Shown: positions 53,249 through 62,534, counted from the stretch's first letter. The stretch is 64,000 nucleotides of DNA from Pseudanabaena sp. M53BS1SP1A06MG (GCA_020404105.1 JADBWH010000015.1:1-64000), one strand, 5' to 3'. Numbers and translations are program-made. The notes: generated from the letters alone by a model not told the origin.

Positions 53249-55207
53249 TTACCAACTGCGTCCATTAACTGATCGTCTTAAACCAGATCCCACTAATTCC
53301 CTTTCTTCACCTTGAGGACTAGGTTTAGCATCCTTGACTAGACTTTCCTGTTTATCGGTCTGGTACTTTTGCTCATCACGGAGTAAAACTCCACGAATTG
53401 TCCTAACTAGCGATCGCAAGGCTAGCTTAGAGATAACATCACGACCAAGACTTAGAGTTTGAGGTTTACTGAGAATGCGAGTTGCTAGTGGCAAAATCTC
53501 ATTGGGAGTAATTGCTTTATCTTTTTGGAGGATTGACCATAGTCTGGCGATATATCCTAAACTCGATGGCGGTTCTGTTTTAGTGATTCCTTCTTTAACT
53601 TGAGTGTCAACCACAATATCACCAATTAACGAAGTACGCAGTCGCTCAGGTAAACGCTTACTGGCTTCCACTTCAATCCCTTTGACAATTTCATCAATAA
53701 TGCGATCATGTATGAACTCACTGCGCTCAGACAGTAAGAAATCTATGCCTTTGTCGAGAGTACCATTCAAATTATAGTCAGGATTCGTTTGAGCATTACT
53801 CAAGAGATTTTCGAGGCGATTCCAACGGAATTCACCATCGCGGAATAGTAAATCCTTAAGCGCCATACGTAACTCTGGGGCGGGATCGGTAAGTAAGCGG
53901 TTGGCAACATAGGGATAGGCGACTGCCAATACCTTGAAATTGCGATCAACACTAAAAGCAATGCCTTCAAGAGTAACTAGTGATCGGATAATTAGTGCAT
54001 AGTAAGCAGGAACTTGGAAGGGATAGTCATACATGATCTGCGAAAGTTGATCAGTCATGTCTTTAAAATCCATTTGCGTCAAGCTCTGACCTTCAGGCGG
54101 ATTAAAGACTTCTGATAAAGCAGGTACGATCGCACTAAAATCAATATCCTCGGTTAGGAAGCCTAAGCGCACATAGTCTTTAGAAAGTGCAGCAAAATCA
54201 CGATTCACCAAATGCACGATCGCTTCAATCAACCCAAATCTCTGCTCTGACGAAACTTCGCTCATCATCCCAAAATCTAAATAGGCAAGTTTACCATCTT
54301 CCATTACTAATAGATTTCCAGGATGTGGATCAGCATGAAAATAGCCATAATCGAGTAATTGCCGTAAAGAGCATTGCACTCCAACTTCAATGATATGCCG
54401 ACTATCAAAGCCAGCTTCTTTCACTTTTTGGACATTAGTTAACTTAATTCCTTCAATCCATTCCATTGTCAGTACTCGCTTGGCGGTATACTGCCAATAG
54501 ATTTTTGGCACATAGATTCCTTCTAATTCACCATAATATTTAGCAAATTTCTCGGCATTATGTCCCTCAAAGGTATAGTCCATTTCCTCAAAAATGCGAC
54601 TGGCAAACTCATCAAGAATGGCAGCTAAGTTACTCCGCACAAATTTGAAAGTCTTTCTCAACCATGTGGCAATGCCTCTAAGGATATACATATCAAGGGC
54701 AATACCTGCGGCGATATCAGGACGCTGCACTTTGATGGCAACAAGTTCTCCCGTTCGCAATCTCCCCTTGTAGACTTGTCCTAGAGACGCAGCAGCGATC
54801 GGGTTTTCGGATATTTCTGCATAGACTTCTGATGGATCAGCCCCTAGAGCCTCGCGGATAAATTGGAAGGCAATATCATTGTCAAAAGCAGGTAATTGGT
54901 CTTGCAATTCGGCAAGTTCATCCATAAATATCGGCGGTACGATATCTGGACGTGTTGATAGTGCTTGACCAATCTTGATGAAGGCTGGACCCAATTGAGT
55001 TAGGAGTTGACGCGACTCGATTGCCAATTTTCTTAATTTGTCTGCCGATGCTTTAGAATTGAGACGCAATCTGAGAAACAACCAAATTAGTGGCACAAAA
55101 ATCACTACACAGCGCCACCAGACCCGCAGAGGTTGGTTACGGTAGTAATTGGCGATCGCCTCAATGTCATAACGATCTAACTCAAAGTCTGATTTGGGGT
55201 TAGACAT
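53249..55207 (-). CDS. ABC1/UbiB-family atypical kinase
   Basis: Atypical protein-kinase-like ATPase of the UbiB/ABC1K group, which in plastids and cyanobacteria influences isoprenoid-quinone (plastoquinone, tocopherol) metabolism. The 652-residue protein shows the family's KxGQ element (GPAFIKIGQALSTRPD, about 93), the Ala-rich nucleotide loop AAASLGQVYKG, the lysine in VAIKVQRPD, HADPHPGNLLV and the DFG motif in YLDFGMMSE. A hydrophobic segment near residue 30 (VVIFVPLIWLFLRL) may anchor it. Length is near the upper end for the family because of a long C-terminal extension. Start ATG at 55207. Confidence 0.9.
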   Translation of the reverse strand: MSNPKSDFELDRYDIEAIANYYRNQPLRVWWRCVVIFVPLIWLFLRLRLNSKASADKLRKLAIESRQLLTQLGPAFIKIGQALSTRPDIVPPIFMDELAELQDQLPAFDNDIAFQFIREALGADPSEVYAEISENPIAAASLGQVYKGRLRTGELVAIKVQRPDIAAGIALDMYILRGIATWLRKTFKFVRSNLAAILDEFASRIFEEMDYTFEGHNAEKFAKYYGELEGIYVPKIYWQYTAKRVLTMEWIEGIKLTNVQKVKEAGFDSRHIIEVGVQCSLRQLLDYGYFHADPHPGNLLVMEDGKLAYLDFGMMSEVSSEQRFGLIEAIVHLVNRDFAALSKDYVRLGFLTEDIDFSAIVPALSEVFNPPEGQSLTQMDFKDMTDQLSQIMYDYPFQVPAYYALIIRSLVTLEGIAFSVDRNFKVLAVAYPYVANRLLTDPAPELRMALKDLLFRDGEFRWNRLENLLSNAQTNPDYNLNGTLDKGIDFLLSERSEFIHDRIIDEIVKGIEVEASKRLPERLRTSLIGDIVVDTQVKEGITKTEPPSSLGYIARLWSILQKDKAITPNEILPLATRILSKPQTLSLGRDVISKLALRSLVRTIRGVLLRDEQKYQTDKQESLVKDAKPSPQGEERELVGSGLRRSVNGRSW

Positions 55208-55313
55208 AGGATTTTTGTAAACTCACTTATAGACTTGGCTTAGAATTGGCTATAGATTATTTTAACAATTTGTTACACAATCTGGGATCGCTCTTTAGAA
55301 TTAAGCTCAAAGT

Positions 55314-55341
55314 AAAAGGCGGCGCATTGCGCCGCCTTTTA
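55314..55341 (-). terminator. Terminator of the TonB-receptor gene
   Basis: AAAAGGCGGCGC/GCGCCGCCTTTT around ATT. On the minus strand it lies 53 bases after the receptor stop and ends in a T-run; it may also shield the ABC1 kinase gene behind it. Confidence 0.75.
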
Positions 55342-55393
55342 TATTATTTTTTAGCGCTAAGTGCTGGATTTTTTAGGGCAAGCATAACAATTA

Positions 55394-57505
55394 TTAAAAG
55401 CTTGCTTGCAACCCTACTCGATAAGTTAGTCCTGGCTGATAGATCCGATTTGTTTTTTCGTAACTATTGTCAGTCAGATTTTCAAGGTTGAGGGTCAGCG
55501 CAAGATTTTTAGATAATGGCGCTTTGGCATTAAAGTCGAGACTTAGATAGGAAGGCGAAAAATCAGTAGTTGTTTGCCCTGCGGCAGCATTGTTAAATAA
55601 TGCGCGGCGTGAGCCACTGGAATAATTAAAAAATAGATTCGCTTGCCAACCATTAGAATCGTAGCTTACACCCAACTTACCGACAGAATAGGGAACTGTG
55701 GCTAACTGCAAACCAACTTCTGATGCTGTTCTGCTGCTAGTGATTTTGGCATCTGTATAGGTGTAGTTGAGGAATGATGAAAACTCAGGGGAGATTTTCC
55801 ATTTCACCGCAGCTTCAATACCATTGGTATTAACCTGTCCGATGTTTTGCCATTGCCCTGCGATAATTCCTAGGCGATCGCTAAAGCTACTACCGAAGTA
55901 AGTAAGCTGAGCCAGCAAAGATTCAGTCACATTGATGTCCAGCCCAGCCGTCCATGCAAAGCCCTTCTCAGGAATGAGATTAGGATTAGGTTGCCAGTTA
56001 TGCACTGTATCAAATACATAAAGCTGGTCGAGTCCAGGATTACGCTGAAGTACCGCGAAGCTATTGCGAAGAGCAATATCGGGAGTAATATTCCATCTTG
56101 TGCCAATAGTAGGATTGAGATAGCTCCCAAAATCATTGGTGAAATTCTGGCGTAGCCCTGCTTCCAATTGGAAATTATTATCGATTTTCCATGTGTTGAG
56201 AGCAAAGAGAGCTATCAGGGAGCGATCGCGATTGACAGTACCATTAAAAGCAGGAACTGTACTAAATACATCACCACGCAAAGAGTCATTCTTGATATCA
56301 AAACCCCAAGTGAGTTGATTATTTGCTGCAAGTTGCCATTGATGCTCAACGCGACCACTCAAAGCTCTGGAGTCCAAAGCACCATTGCGAAAAGCATTCC
56401 CACTAGGATTATAGGTATTGAAGAAATCTTGGTTAAAGGCGATTGTCGTCTTTAAGATCGAGTCATCACCATTACCTAATTTGCTAGTAAGCGTTGCGCC
56501 AATATTAAACAAATCATGGTCGAGGCGATCGCGCTGGAAGAATGGAGGGAAACCAAAATAGAGCAGTCCACGCCGACTAGCGGTCTTGTAAGCATCAATG
56601 CTCAAAGAATTGCGAGAATCAAAGGGGAAATCAACGCTACCATAAAAGTTATCGATCCTTGTATCGCCATTAAACAGACGACCATCAACAGGATTGCGAT
56701 TAGCTGCTCCCAAGGGAACAGGGTAGTTATTATCCGTTGAGAAACGCTCATAGCCTAAACGGAAATTGGTATTCCCACTCGTCCCACCATAGCCAACACG
56801 ATAACGTTGATAGCCATAGGAGCCTAATTCAATGCCAGCAGTTGCTTTAAGCGGTTGAGGCTCTTTCTTAGTAATTAGGTTGACAACGCCACCAAAAGCT
56901 TCTGAACCATAGAGAGTAGCACTTGTGCCACCTGTCAATTCTACACTTTCAATTGCATCAACGGGAATACTATTTAAATCAGTTGCGCCATGATAGGTAC
57001 TGATATTACTACCTATAGAGCGACCGTTAATTTGGAAAATTGTTTGGTTAATCGAAAAGCCACGCAAAAAAGTTCCAGTATGGATATCTGCACCAAAACC
57101 ATAGTCATTAATTGCGAATCCTGGCAAACTGCGTAAAAGTTCGGCTGCGGTACTAGGATTCCGTTTTTCAATCTCTTCTTTCGGAATAATATAGGCAGGT
57201 GCTGAAGTAGGAGCAAATGGAGATTTTTTTCCCGTTACCTCAAGCTGAATTTCATCACTATCAGGATTTTCAGCAATGGCTTCAGGTTTAGGCTTAAATC
57301 CTAAATTAGCTTGCTCAGACAATAAATCTGAGCTTACTTGAGATGCTTGAGCTTGCAATTCCCCAACTGTCAAAATATTGATATTTGAGTTAGCCTGATT
57401 AATCTCTTTGGGCGTAACTACAGGTTCTGATTTAGCCAGATCAGCAGCACTTAAAATAGCTACAACATAGCTAGAAGCTAAGAGTAGCAACTTCACACAA
57501 TTCAT
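55394..57505 (-). CDS. TonB-dependent outer-membrane receptor
   Basis: Ligand-gated porin for uptake of a scarce nutrient such as a siderophore, cobalamin or similar. The 703-residue product has a signal peptide (1-27), an N-terminal extension with DEIQLEVTG as possible TonB box, a plug domain (about 95-215, PAYIIPKEEIEKRNPSTAAE, LRSLPGFAINDYGFG, FLRGFSINQTIFQINGR, IESVELTGGTSATLYGSEAF) and a 22-stranded-type barrel ending in aromatic F (YRVGLQASF). Start ATG at 57505. It lies upstream of, and on the same strand as, exbD/exbB's downstream side, so a shared uptake system is likely. The ligand is not predictable. Confidence 0.92.
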   Translation of the reverse strand: MNCVKLLLLASSYVVAILSAADLAKSEPVVTPKEINQANSNINILTVGELQAQASQVSSDLLSEQANLGFKPKPEAIAENPDSDEIQLEVTGKKSPFAPTSAPAYIIPKEEIEKRNPSTAAELLRSLPGFAINDYGFGADIHTGTFLRGFSINQTIFQINGRSIGSNISTYHGATDLNSIPVDAIESVELTGGTSATLYGSEAFGGVVNLITKKEPQPLKATAGIELGSYGYQRYRVGYGGTSGNTNFRLGYERFSTDNNYPVPLGAANRNPVDGRLFNGDTRIDNFYGSVDFPFDSRNSLSIDAYKTASRRGLLYFGFPPFFQRDRLDHDLFNIGATLTSKLGNGDDSILKTTIAFNQDFFNTYNPSGNAFRNGALDSRALSGRVEHQWQLAANNQLTWGFDIKNDSLRGDVFSTVPAFNGTVNRDRSLIALFALNTWKIDNNFQLEAGLRQNFTNDFGSYLNPTIGTRWNITPDIALRNSFAVLQRNPGLDQLYVFDTVHNWQPNPNLIPEKGFAWTAGLDINVTESLLAQLTYFGSSFSDRLGIIAGQWQNIGQVNTNGIEAAVKWKISPEFSSFLNYTYTDAKITSSRTASEVGLQLATVPYSVGKLGVSYDSNGWQANLFFNYSSGSRRALFNNAAAGQTTTDFSPSYLSLDFNAKAPLSKNLALTLNLENLTDNSYEKTNRIYQPGLTYRVGLQASF

Positions 57506-57552
57506 ATTTGCTTCAACTCCTCACAAGTTTGATCACATTGCTTTAGATTTGG

Positions 57553-57732
57553 AGGACTTACGGAAACCGAACGAATTTAGGTAGTGGTGCAAAGTAATTT
57601 TTTTAGTAATTGTGTTGCGGGTGCGAAGCACCCGCAACACAATTACATTGCATGACTACCCGAATTTATTGGCTTTGAGTAAATTAGGTGCAGATGAAGC
57701 CCATACCTCATCTACCCACTGCGTAAGTCCTA
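57553..57732. repeat. Family A element (A6) with family B element B6 nested inside
   Basis: A6 begins GGACTTACGGAAACCGAACG and ends CCCACTGCGTAAGTCCTA. B6 lies at 57580-57660 (GGTAGTGGTGCAAAGTAATT ... CATTGCATGACTACC) and is flanked by a perfect 8-bp duplication CGAATTTA (57572-57579 and 57661-57668), a sequence present once in other family A copies. So B6 entered A6 after A6 had arrived. Confidence 0.93.
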
Positions 57733-57835
57733 TAGCGGCTTTCAAATGAGTACACACTCATTTGAAAACAAAAAATCAGTCCCAGTAAGAGTTTTGAGTT
57801 TTCATTTTGCCGTAGGCAAAATGAAAACCGCTATA
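57731..57835 (-). repeat. Family C element (C4)
   Basis: TATAGCGGCTTTCAAATGAG ... TTTTGCCGTAGGCAAAATGAAAACCGCTATA, reversed relative to C1. It shares its first TA with the last TA of family A element A6, so three elements form one continuous block. The gap to exbD (57836-57964) shows no gene. Confidence 0.88.
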
Positions 57836-57964
57836 ATTTGATTAAAGTTAAATCTAAACCAGTGGATTATCTGCTTTCTGAATAGTTAATGTCAAAAGAC
57901 AGAATGTCAAACTTACCTATTTTTGAGTATTTTTAGACTTATTTAGACATTTACTATGAATAAA

Positions 57965-58363
57965 CTATTTTTTTGCAGCGATCGCCATTTTTATGCCATC
58001 AATCTTGCGGATACGATCCATGACGGTGATCGCTTTCCCATGAGCAACATTTTCATCAGCGTTAATTACTACAATATTTTGCTTCTCTTGGAGTATTAGC
58101 GATCGCACCTGTGGCTCCAGTTGCTCTAAAGCGATCGGCTGGCGATTGAGAAAGAGATTGCCTTGAGCATCTAAGGAAACGACAATTTTATTCTGAGTTT
58201 GAGACTTGGCAGTCGAAGCTTGCGGTAGGCTCACTGGGATACCTTCAGTACGATTGAGTACAAGTGTTGCAGTAATAAAAAAAGTCAAAATTGCAAATAC
58301 AACATCAATCATTGGAATGATATTGATTTGAAAAGGAGATTCAGGTTCTTCAGGAAGTCGCAT
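57965..58363 (-). CDS. exbD: Biopolymer transport protein ExbD
   Basis: Inner-membrane part of the TonB energiser, which uses the proton gradient to drive TonB. The 132-residue protein has one N-terminal transmembrane helix with the essential Asp (INIIPMIDVVFAILTFF, Asp20) and a periplasmic domain ending DENVAHGKAITVMDRIRKID and KMAIAAKK. Start ATG at 58363 overlaps the 3' end of exbB by 14 bases, indicating translational coupling. Confidence 0.93.
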   Translation of the reverse strand: MRLPEEPESPFQINIIPMIDVVFAILTFFITATLVLNRTEGIPVSLPQASTAKSQTQNKIVVSLDAQGNLFLNRQPIALEQLEPQVRSLILQEKQNIVVINADENVAHGKAITVMDRIRKIDGIKMAIAAKK

Positions 58364-59024
58364 AGTTATCCCTTCTGATATCTTTGCTTAAAGTTTGCTC
58401 TGGCTCATAGTAATAACGGCGATAGAGAAGCTCTAATTGCCCACCATATTCTTGAATTAAAGCAATTTCCTGTTGATAAAATCCCCGAAATGTATTTGCA
58501 AAAATTAAGGTAAAGATAGCAACTACTAATCCCGAGGCGGTTGAGACCAGAGCTTCGCTAATGCCTGCGGTCACATTAGCTGTGCGACTGCCTCCGACAT
58601 CGCCAAGTGTGAGTGAGGCAAACGAAGTAATCAATCCGAGTACTGTTCCCAGTAATCCTAATAAAGGAGCAAGACTGATTATTGTTTCAAAAGCAGTATT
58701 AAATCGCTTGAGAATTGGAACTTCAGCCTGAGCTTCGCTCTCAAGAGCCAGCCTGAATTCTTCGGGATTAGGAGATTCTAATTCAAGAGCAGCTAAAAAA
58801 ATGCGGGTGATCGGAAATTGTAAATTGTTTTGTAACTTTACTAAGGCAGTGTCGCGATCGCTAGCATAAATTTTTAAAACATCGCGTACCAGACGTTTTT
58901 GCTTACGTTTAATCGTTAACCAAAACTTTACACGTTCAGCCGCAAGAGCAACAGCCAAAACTGAGAAAGCCGTCAGTGGATACATAACAATTCCACCAGC
59001 AACAAAAACTCGTCCAATATCCAT
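58350..59024 (-). CDS. exbB: Biopolymer transport protein ExbB (MotA/TolQ/ExbB family)
   Basis: Proton-channel scaffold of the TonB energiser, 224 residues. Three transmembrane helices are visible: MYPLTAFSVLAVALAAERVK (about 14-33), TIISLAPLLGLLGTVLGLIT (about 117-137) and SEALVSTASGLVVAIFTLIF (about 157-180). The pore-lining segment around SLAPLLGLLGTVLGLI and the T in VSTASGLVVAI are typical. Start ATG at 59024. A 25-base palindrome lies upstream, between it and the divergent tonB. Confidence 0.93.
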   Translation of the reverse strand: MDIGRVFVAGGIVMYPLTAFSVLAVALAAERVKFWLTIKRKQKRLVRDVLKIYASDRDTALVKLQNNLQFPITRIFLAALELESPNPEEFRLALESEAQAEVPILKRFNTAFETIISLAPLLGLLGTVLGLITSFASLTLGDVGGSRTANVTAGISEALVSTASGLVVAIFTLIFANTFRGFYQQEIALIQEYGGQLELLYRRYYYEPEQTLSKDIRRDNYATS

Positions 59025-59107
59025 AGAAAATTAAATTAGCGGGTAAAAAGCGTAAAAGATTGAATTTTTGTTTGATTCTTAACCATATCGCTTTTTTATT
59101 ACTAAAG

Positions 59108-59132
59108 AAAGTTTGACAGCCTGTCAAACTTT
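59108..59132. promoter_or_regulatory. 25-base perfect palindrome between exbB and tonB: likely operator
   Basis: AAAGTTTGACAG, one C, then CTGTCAAACTTT: 12-base perfect arms. It lies 83 bases upstream of exbB and about 78-99 bases upstream of the divergent tonB start. It has no T-run and sits where a repressor could control both genes. The binding protein is unknown; it does not look like a Fur box. Confidence 0.6.
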
Positions 59133-59230
59133 GAGAACTATAAATTATGGTAAAACTGTCAAATTAGATTCTAAAAAGTCCTGCCATTCTGACTGATCTC
59201 TACCACTTTGTGAAAGTGTTAAAAGCAACT

Positions 59231-60649
59231 ATGAATGATACTCAGCAAGAACTACGTCAACCGCTTGCAAACTCACACCGCGATCGAGAATGGAAAGCAC
59301 TTAAAATTTTTATGTCAGTTAGCATTCCTTGTTCAGTTGCTTTACATTTCGTTATCCTCTCGAATCTTCCTCACATTGGTGGACAATTTGATAATTCTAG
59401 TCGTGACTCCCAAGAGGGATTACTAGAATTTAAGATTGTAGAAGATACTCAAGACACCAAGCTAGAAGATATCAATCAAATATTTGACCTTCGTCAATCC
59501 GAAAATATAGAAGAATCGATCGCCTTTGCCCCAGCCAATAATCTTAGGGATTCATCTACAATTGGCAGCACTGAATCTAATAATACTTCGATTGACTCAG
59601 TAAATGGTGCTGGCAATCTTTCACAGATAGATAGTGAGAAGCTCATAGACAGCCAACATCCTGCGGAAGCAGCTAAGGATATTGTTAAAACTACTAGTTC
59701 AATTTTGTCTAATTCTCTACCCAATACCTTAAAAATTGATCCCAACAAGCCCAATCTTTTTCAGAGTAAAGGAACTTTAGGCTCTCTAGTACCTAATGGT
59801 AATAATAAAAACGCGACAGGGCTTGGCTGGGGTAAAACTGGCGATCGCCATAGTACTTTTGGTAACGGGCGATCATCTAGTAGTACTTTAGGGAAAATTG
59901 GTGCGCCTTTAGGACTTCCGACTGGCAATGTCAACTCTACATCTACCAATAACTCCAATAATTCCCCAAATTCTGCTACTCCTGTTAATCCATCCAACAA
60001 TTCCCCCAATACTAAAGTTCGTTGTCAAAGCTGTGCAAAGCCAGATTACCCTGTTAATGCTAGAGAGCGTGGTTTAGAAGGACAAACAAAAGTAGCTGTT
60101 GATGTTGATAGCAATGGAAATGTGATTAATGTGCGATTGCTCAACTCTAGCGGTCATGCTGAATTAGACGAAGCCGCGAAGCAAGCTGCGTGGAATTGGA
60201 AGTTTGATCCTTCTCAAAATGGTAAGCAGGCAATCCCCGCCAGCATCAATTTTCAAATCGAGAACTCAGATTATGCCAAACGTAGGCAAGAACAAAGAAA
60301 ATTAGAGCCAAGGCGAGAGGAAAACATTGCTCCAATTGCTGCACCCATCCAGCCTAACCAAGCATCTCAGAATCAAATTCAACAAGAACCAGTAGCCCCT
60401 AAAACTGTTCCTGTGCAACCAACAAATGTTGATATTCCTAAAGCAATTATTCCGCCAACGTCACCAACGTCGCTAACGCCATCAACATCTATACCCGTTG
60501 AGCCAATACCTAGGTCACCAATAACTCCTCAAACAACCCCATCGCTTATAGAACCATCGATAACCCCTGCTCCAGTCATACATCCTGAGTCACCTAGCAA
60601 TCAAGGAAAGCCTTCTCCATCTTCCACTAAAGTCGAGACAAGTAAATAA
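59231..60649 (+). CDS. tonB: TonB-family energy transducer with C-terminal Pro-rich tail
   Basis: Links ExbB-ExbD to the receptor. With ATG at 59231 it has 472 residues; a GTG at 59210 adds seven. One transmembrane helix (about 26-45, FMSVSIPCSVALHFVIL), a long Ser/Asn-rich periplasmic spacer, then the TonB C-domain (about 270-345, CQSCAKPDYPVNARERGLEG, TKVAVDVDSNGNVINVRLLN, QAAWNWKFDPSQNGKQ). Unusually, a ~125-residue Pro-rich tail follows this domain, whereas the Pro-rich spacer normally precedes it. Divergent from exbB; both share the palindrome region. Confidence 0.87.
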   Translation: MNDTQQELRQPLANSHRDREWKALKIFMSVSIPCSVALHFVILSNLPHIGGQFDNSSRDSQEGLLEFKIVEDTQDTKLEDINQIFDLRQSENIEESIAFAPANNLRDSSTIGSTESNNTSIDSVNGAGNLSQIDSEKLIDSQHPAEAAKDIVKTTSSILSNSLPNTLKIDPNKPNLFQSKGTLGSLVPNGNNKNATGLGWGKTGDRHSTFGNGRSSSSTLGKIGAPLGLPTGNVNSTSTNNSNNSPNSATPVNPSNNSPNTKVRCQSCAKPDYPVNARERGLEGQTKVAVDVDSNGNVINVRLLNSSGHAELDEAAKQAAWNWKFDPSQNGKQAIPASINFQIENSDYAKRRQEQRKLEPRREENIAPIAAPIQPNQASQNQIQQEPVAPKTVPVQPTNVDIPKAIIPPTSPTSLTPSTSIPVEPIPRSPITPQTTPSLIEPSITPAPVIHPESPSNQGKPSPSSTKVETSK

Positions 60650-60655
60650 ATAAGT

Positions 60656-60748
60656 TAGGACTTAAGCAAACCGAACGAATTTATTACGCATTGGGTAGAT
60701 GTGGTGCGGGTGAAGCCTGCACCACATCTACCCAATGCGTAAGTCCTA
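60656..60748. repeat. Family A miniature element (A7)
   Basis: TAGGACTTAAGCAAACCGAA at the left, core GGTGCGGGTGAAGCCTGCACC, right end ACCCAATGCGTAAGTCCTA. It starts seven bases after the tonB stop and could terminate its transcript. Confidence 0.85.
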
Positions 60749-60777
60749 TAAGTAATGAGATGCTTTACAGTAATTGA

Positions 60778-61077
60778 TTAATCTATTCTTGTAGAGATTA
60801 TTCGTAGGTTTTGAGGGATCTCCTCAGTTTCTGCATCAAATTCCAATAGAGTTTCACGGGTTGGTAAATATCCTGATTCGCCAAACGAAAGCAACATACG
60901 CTGTAAAGCTATCCATATTTCTGACTCAAATTCCCAATCATAGCGAGAGTTAGACCGACCTGCGATCGATCGTAAAGCCCAAAAATAACTATTGCGGACA
61001 ATTGAGCCTTGTTTATTATACTTTGGCACATCATCACGGTGTATAAATAGAACTTCATTATCGATCTTGGCACGCAT
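60778..61077 (-). CDS. Small hypothetical protein
   Basis: A 99-residue frame with ATG at 61077, not recognised. It begins MRAKIDNEVLFIHRDDVPKY, contains NSYFWALRSIAGRSNSRYDW and FESEIWIALQRMLLSFGESG, and ends EIPQNLRIISTRID. Balanced composition and normal codon use suggest a real cytoplasmic protein. No partner gene is adjacent; a hairpin at 61125-61163 lies upstream. Confidence 0.55.
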   Translation of the reverse strand: MRAKIDNEVLFIHRDDVPKYNKQGSIVRNSYFWALRSIAGRSNSRYDWEFESEIWIALQRMLLSFGESGYLPTRETLLEFDAETEEIPQNLRIISTRID

Positions 61078-61124
61078 CTGAATGATTAGTTTTAAATACT
61101 TAGAGAGCGTTTATGGAATTGCTG

Positions 61125-61163
61125 TTTGTGAGAGCTTACCCCCAAAGTGGTAAGCTCTCACAA
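61125..61163. repeat. Inverted repeat with 16-base arms
   Basis: TTTGTGAGAGCTTACC and its complement GGTAAGCTCTCACAAA around CCCAAAGT. No T-run. Probably another small hairpin repeat. Confidence 0.6.
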
Positions 61164-61202
61164 ATCATTAAGTTTTACCGAGATAAGGCAAAATATAGCC
61201 CC

Positions 61203-61307
61203 TATAGCGGTTTTCATTTTGCCGTAGGCAAAATGAAAACTCAAAACTCTTAATGGGACTGATTTTTTGTTTTCAAATGAGTGTGTACTCATTTGAAAAC
61301 CGCTATA
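61203..61307 (+). repeat. Family C element (C5)
   Basis: TATAGCGGTTTTCATTTTGC ... GAGTGTGTACTCATTTGAAA, ending ACCGCTATA. It differs from C1 and C3 by a GTGTG/CACAC flip at the tip of the second hairpin, which keeps the stem. Flanked by TA. Confidence 0.9.
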
Positions 61308-61392
61308 CTTTGCTGAACTAGTATTAGGTTAGGGCAAAGCGCTGTAATATGACTGAATATTAATAAACGTAATTAGTTAGCAATTTCCAGCT

Positions 61393-62421
61393 ATGACAAC
61401 AGCAAGTAGAAGCAATCGAACTTTCTGGCGTTTTATACTTAATGATACGACAGGCTTTGTCATTAAGCGCTTAGGGCAAGCAGTTGTCGTAATTTTGGGA
61501 GTCTCGATTCTTAGTTTCTTTGCAATTACTAAATCACCTGGTAATTGCTTTTCAGAATTGCGGAACAATCCTAGTACCCCCAAAAAAACAATTGAGCTAT
61601 TGGAGAAGCAACTAAATTACAATAAAAGTGACGCGGAACAATACTTATTATGGTTGCAGAATACACTAAAAGGTAATCTGGGAGTCCGTTGTCAAGGTTT
61701 AACGCCTGTCACACCTTTAATTGTAGAACGAGCAGGTAATACATTATTAATGTCTCTTGCCTCATTATTTACTACATGGCTATTAGCAATCCCTCTCGGT
61801 ATTTATAGCGCCGTTAAACAAAATACATGGAGCGATCGCCTGATTCAAGTATTTAGCTATGCTACACAGGGCTTTCCAAGCTTTGTTTTAGCGATTTTAT
61901 TACTGATGCTGGCGCAAAATACGGGTTGGTTTCCTGTAGGTGGGATGACTAGCATCAATTTTGCTGATCTTTCTCCCTTTGGTAAGCTCTTAGACATTGC
62001 CCATCACATGGTCTTGCCAACTTTGACTCTAACTATTGTTAGCTTTGCAGGCTTGCAGAGGATCATGCGCGGTAGTTTGCTCGATGTATTGCGTCAAGAT
62101 TATATCAAGACTGCCCGCGCCAAGGGTTTACCAGAAAGTAAAGTAATTTATGTCCATGCCCTGCGTAATGCGATCAACCCTCTTGTGACTCTATTGGGCT
62201 TTGAGTTTGGCGGATTACTAGGCGGCGCATTTATTACCGAGTTCTTTTTTAGTTGGCCAGGGCTGGGGAAATTGCTTCTGCAAGCAACTCAAGAAAAGGA
62301 TACCAACTTAGTGATGGCAGGACTGATGCTCGGCACTTTGATGTTAGTGGTAGGAAATCTAATCGGTGATTTACTACTTAAAGCTGTCGATCCCCGTATT
62401 AAGCTTGATGATATGGAATAA
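61393..62421 (+). CDS. ABC transporter permease, DppB/OppB type
   Basis: Membrane subunit of a peptide- or nickel-type importer, 342 residues, about six transmembrane helices. Family features: N-terminal signature FVIKRLGQAVVVILGVSILS, NLGVRCQGLTPVTPLIVERA, LLMSLASLFTTWLLAIPLGI, and the cytoplasmic EAA-like loop DYIKTARAKGLPESKVIYVH followed by ALRNAINPLVTLLGFEFGGL. Start ATG at 61393. No binding protein, second permease or ATPase gene is adjacent, so it is an orphan subunit as is common for these in cyanobacteria. Confidence 0.9.
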   Translation: MTTASRSNRTFWRFILNDTTGFVIKRLGQAVVVILGVSILSFFAITKSPGNCFSELRNNPSTPKKTIELLEKQLNYNKSDAEQYLLWLQNTLKGNLGVRCQGLTPVTPLIVERAGNTLLMSLASLFTTWLLAIPLGIYSAVKQNTWSDRLIQVFSYATQGFPSFVLAILLLMLAQNTGWFPVGGMTSINFADLSPFGKLLDIAHHMVLPTLTLTIVSFAGLQRIMRGSLLDVLRQDYIKTARAKGLPESKVIYVHALRNAINPLVTLLGFEFGGLLGGAFITEFFFSWPGLGKLLLQATQEKDTNLVMAGLMLGTLMLVVGNLIGDLLLKAVDPRIKLDDME

Positions 62422-62534
62422 AGTTCTGAGGTTGTTCACTTAGTGGGTGACCCATGCTTTTAGATTTTGGATTTTAATTATGCTGACGTGATTTCGGTAA
62501 TACCATTTGCGCGGTGTGTAGTGCCCCACAAATG

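Noticed and set aside
59108-59132. Rho-independent terminator
   Set aside because: The palindrome lies upstream of two divergent genes, has no T-run after it and is too symmetric; an operator fits better.
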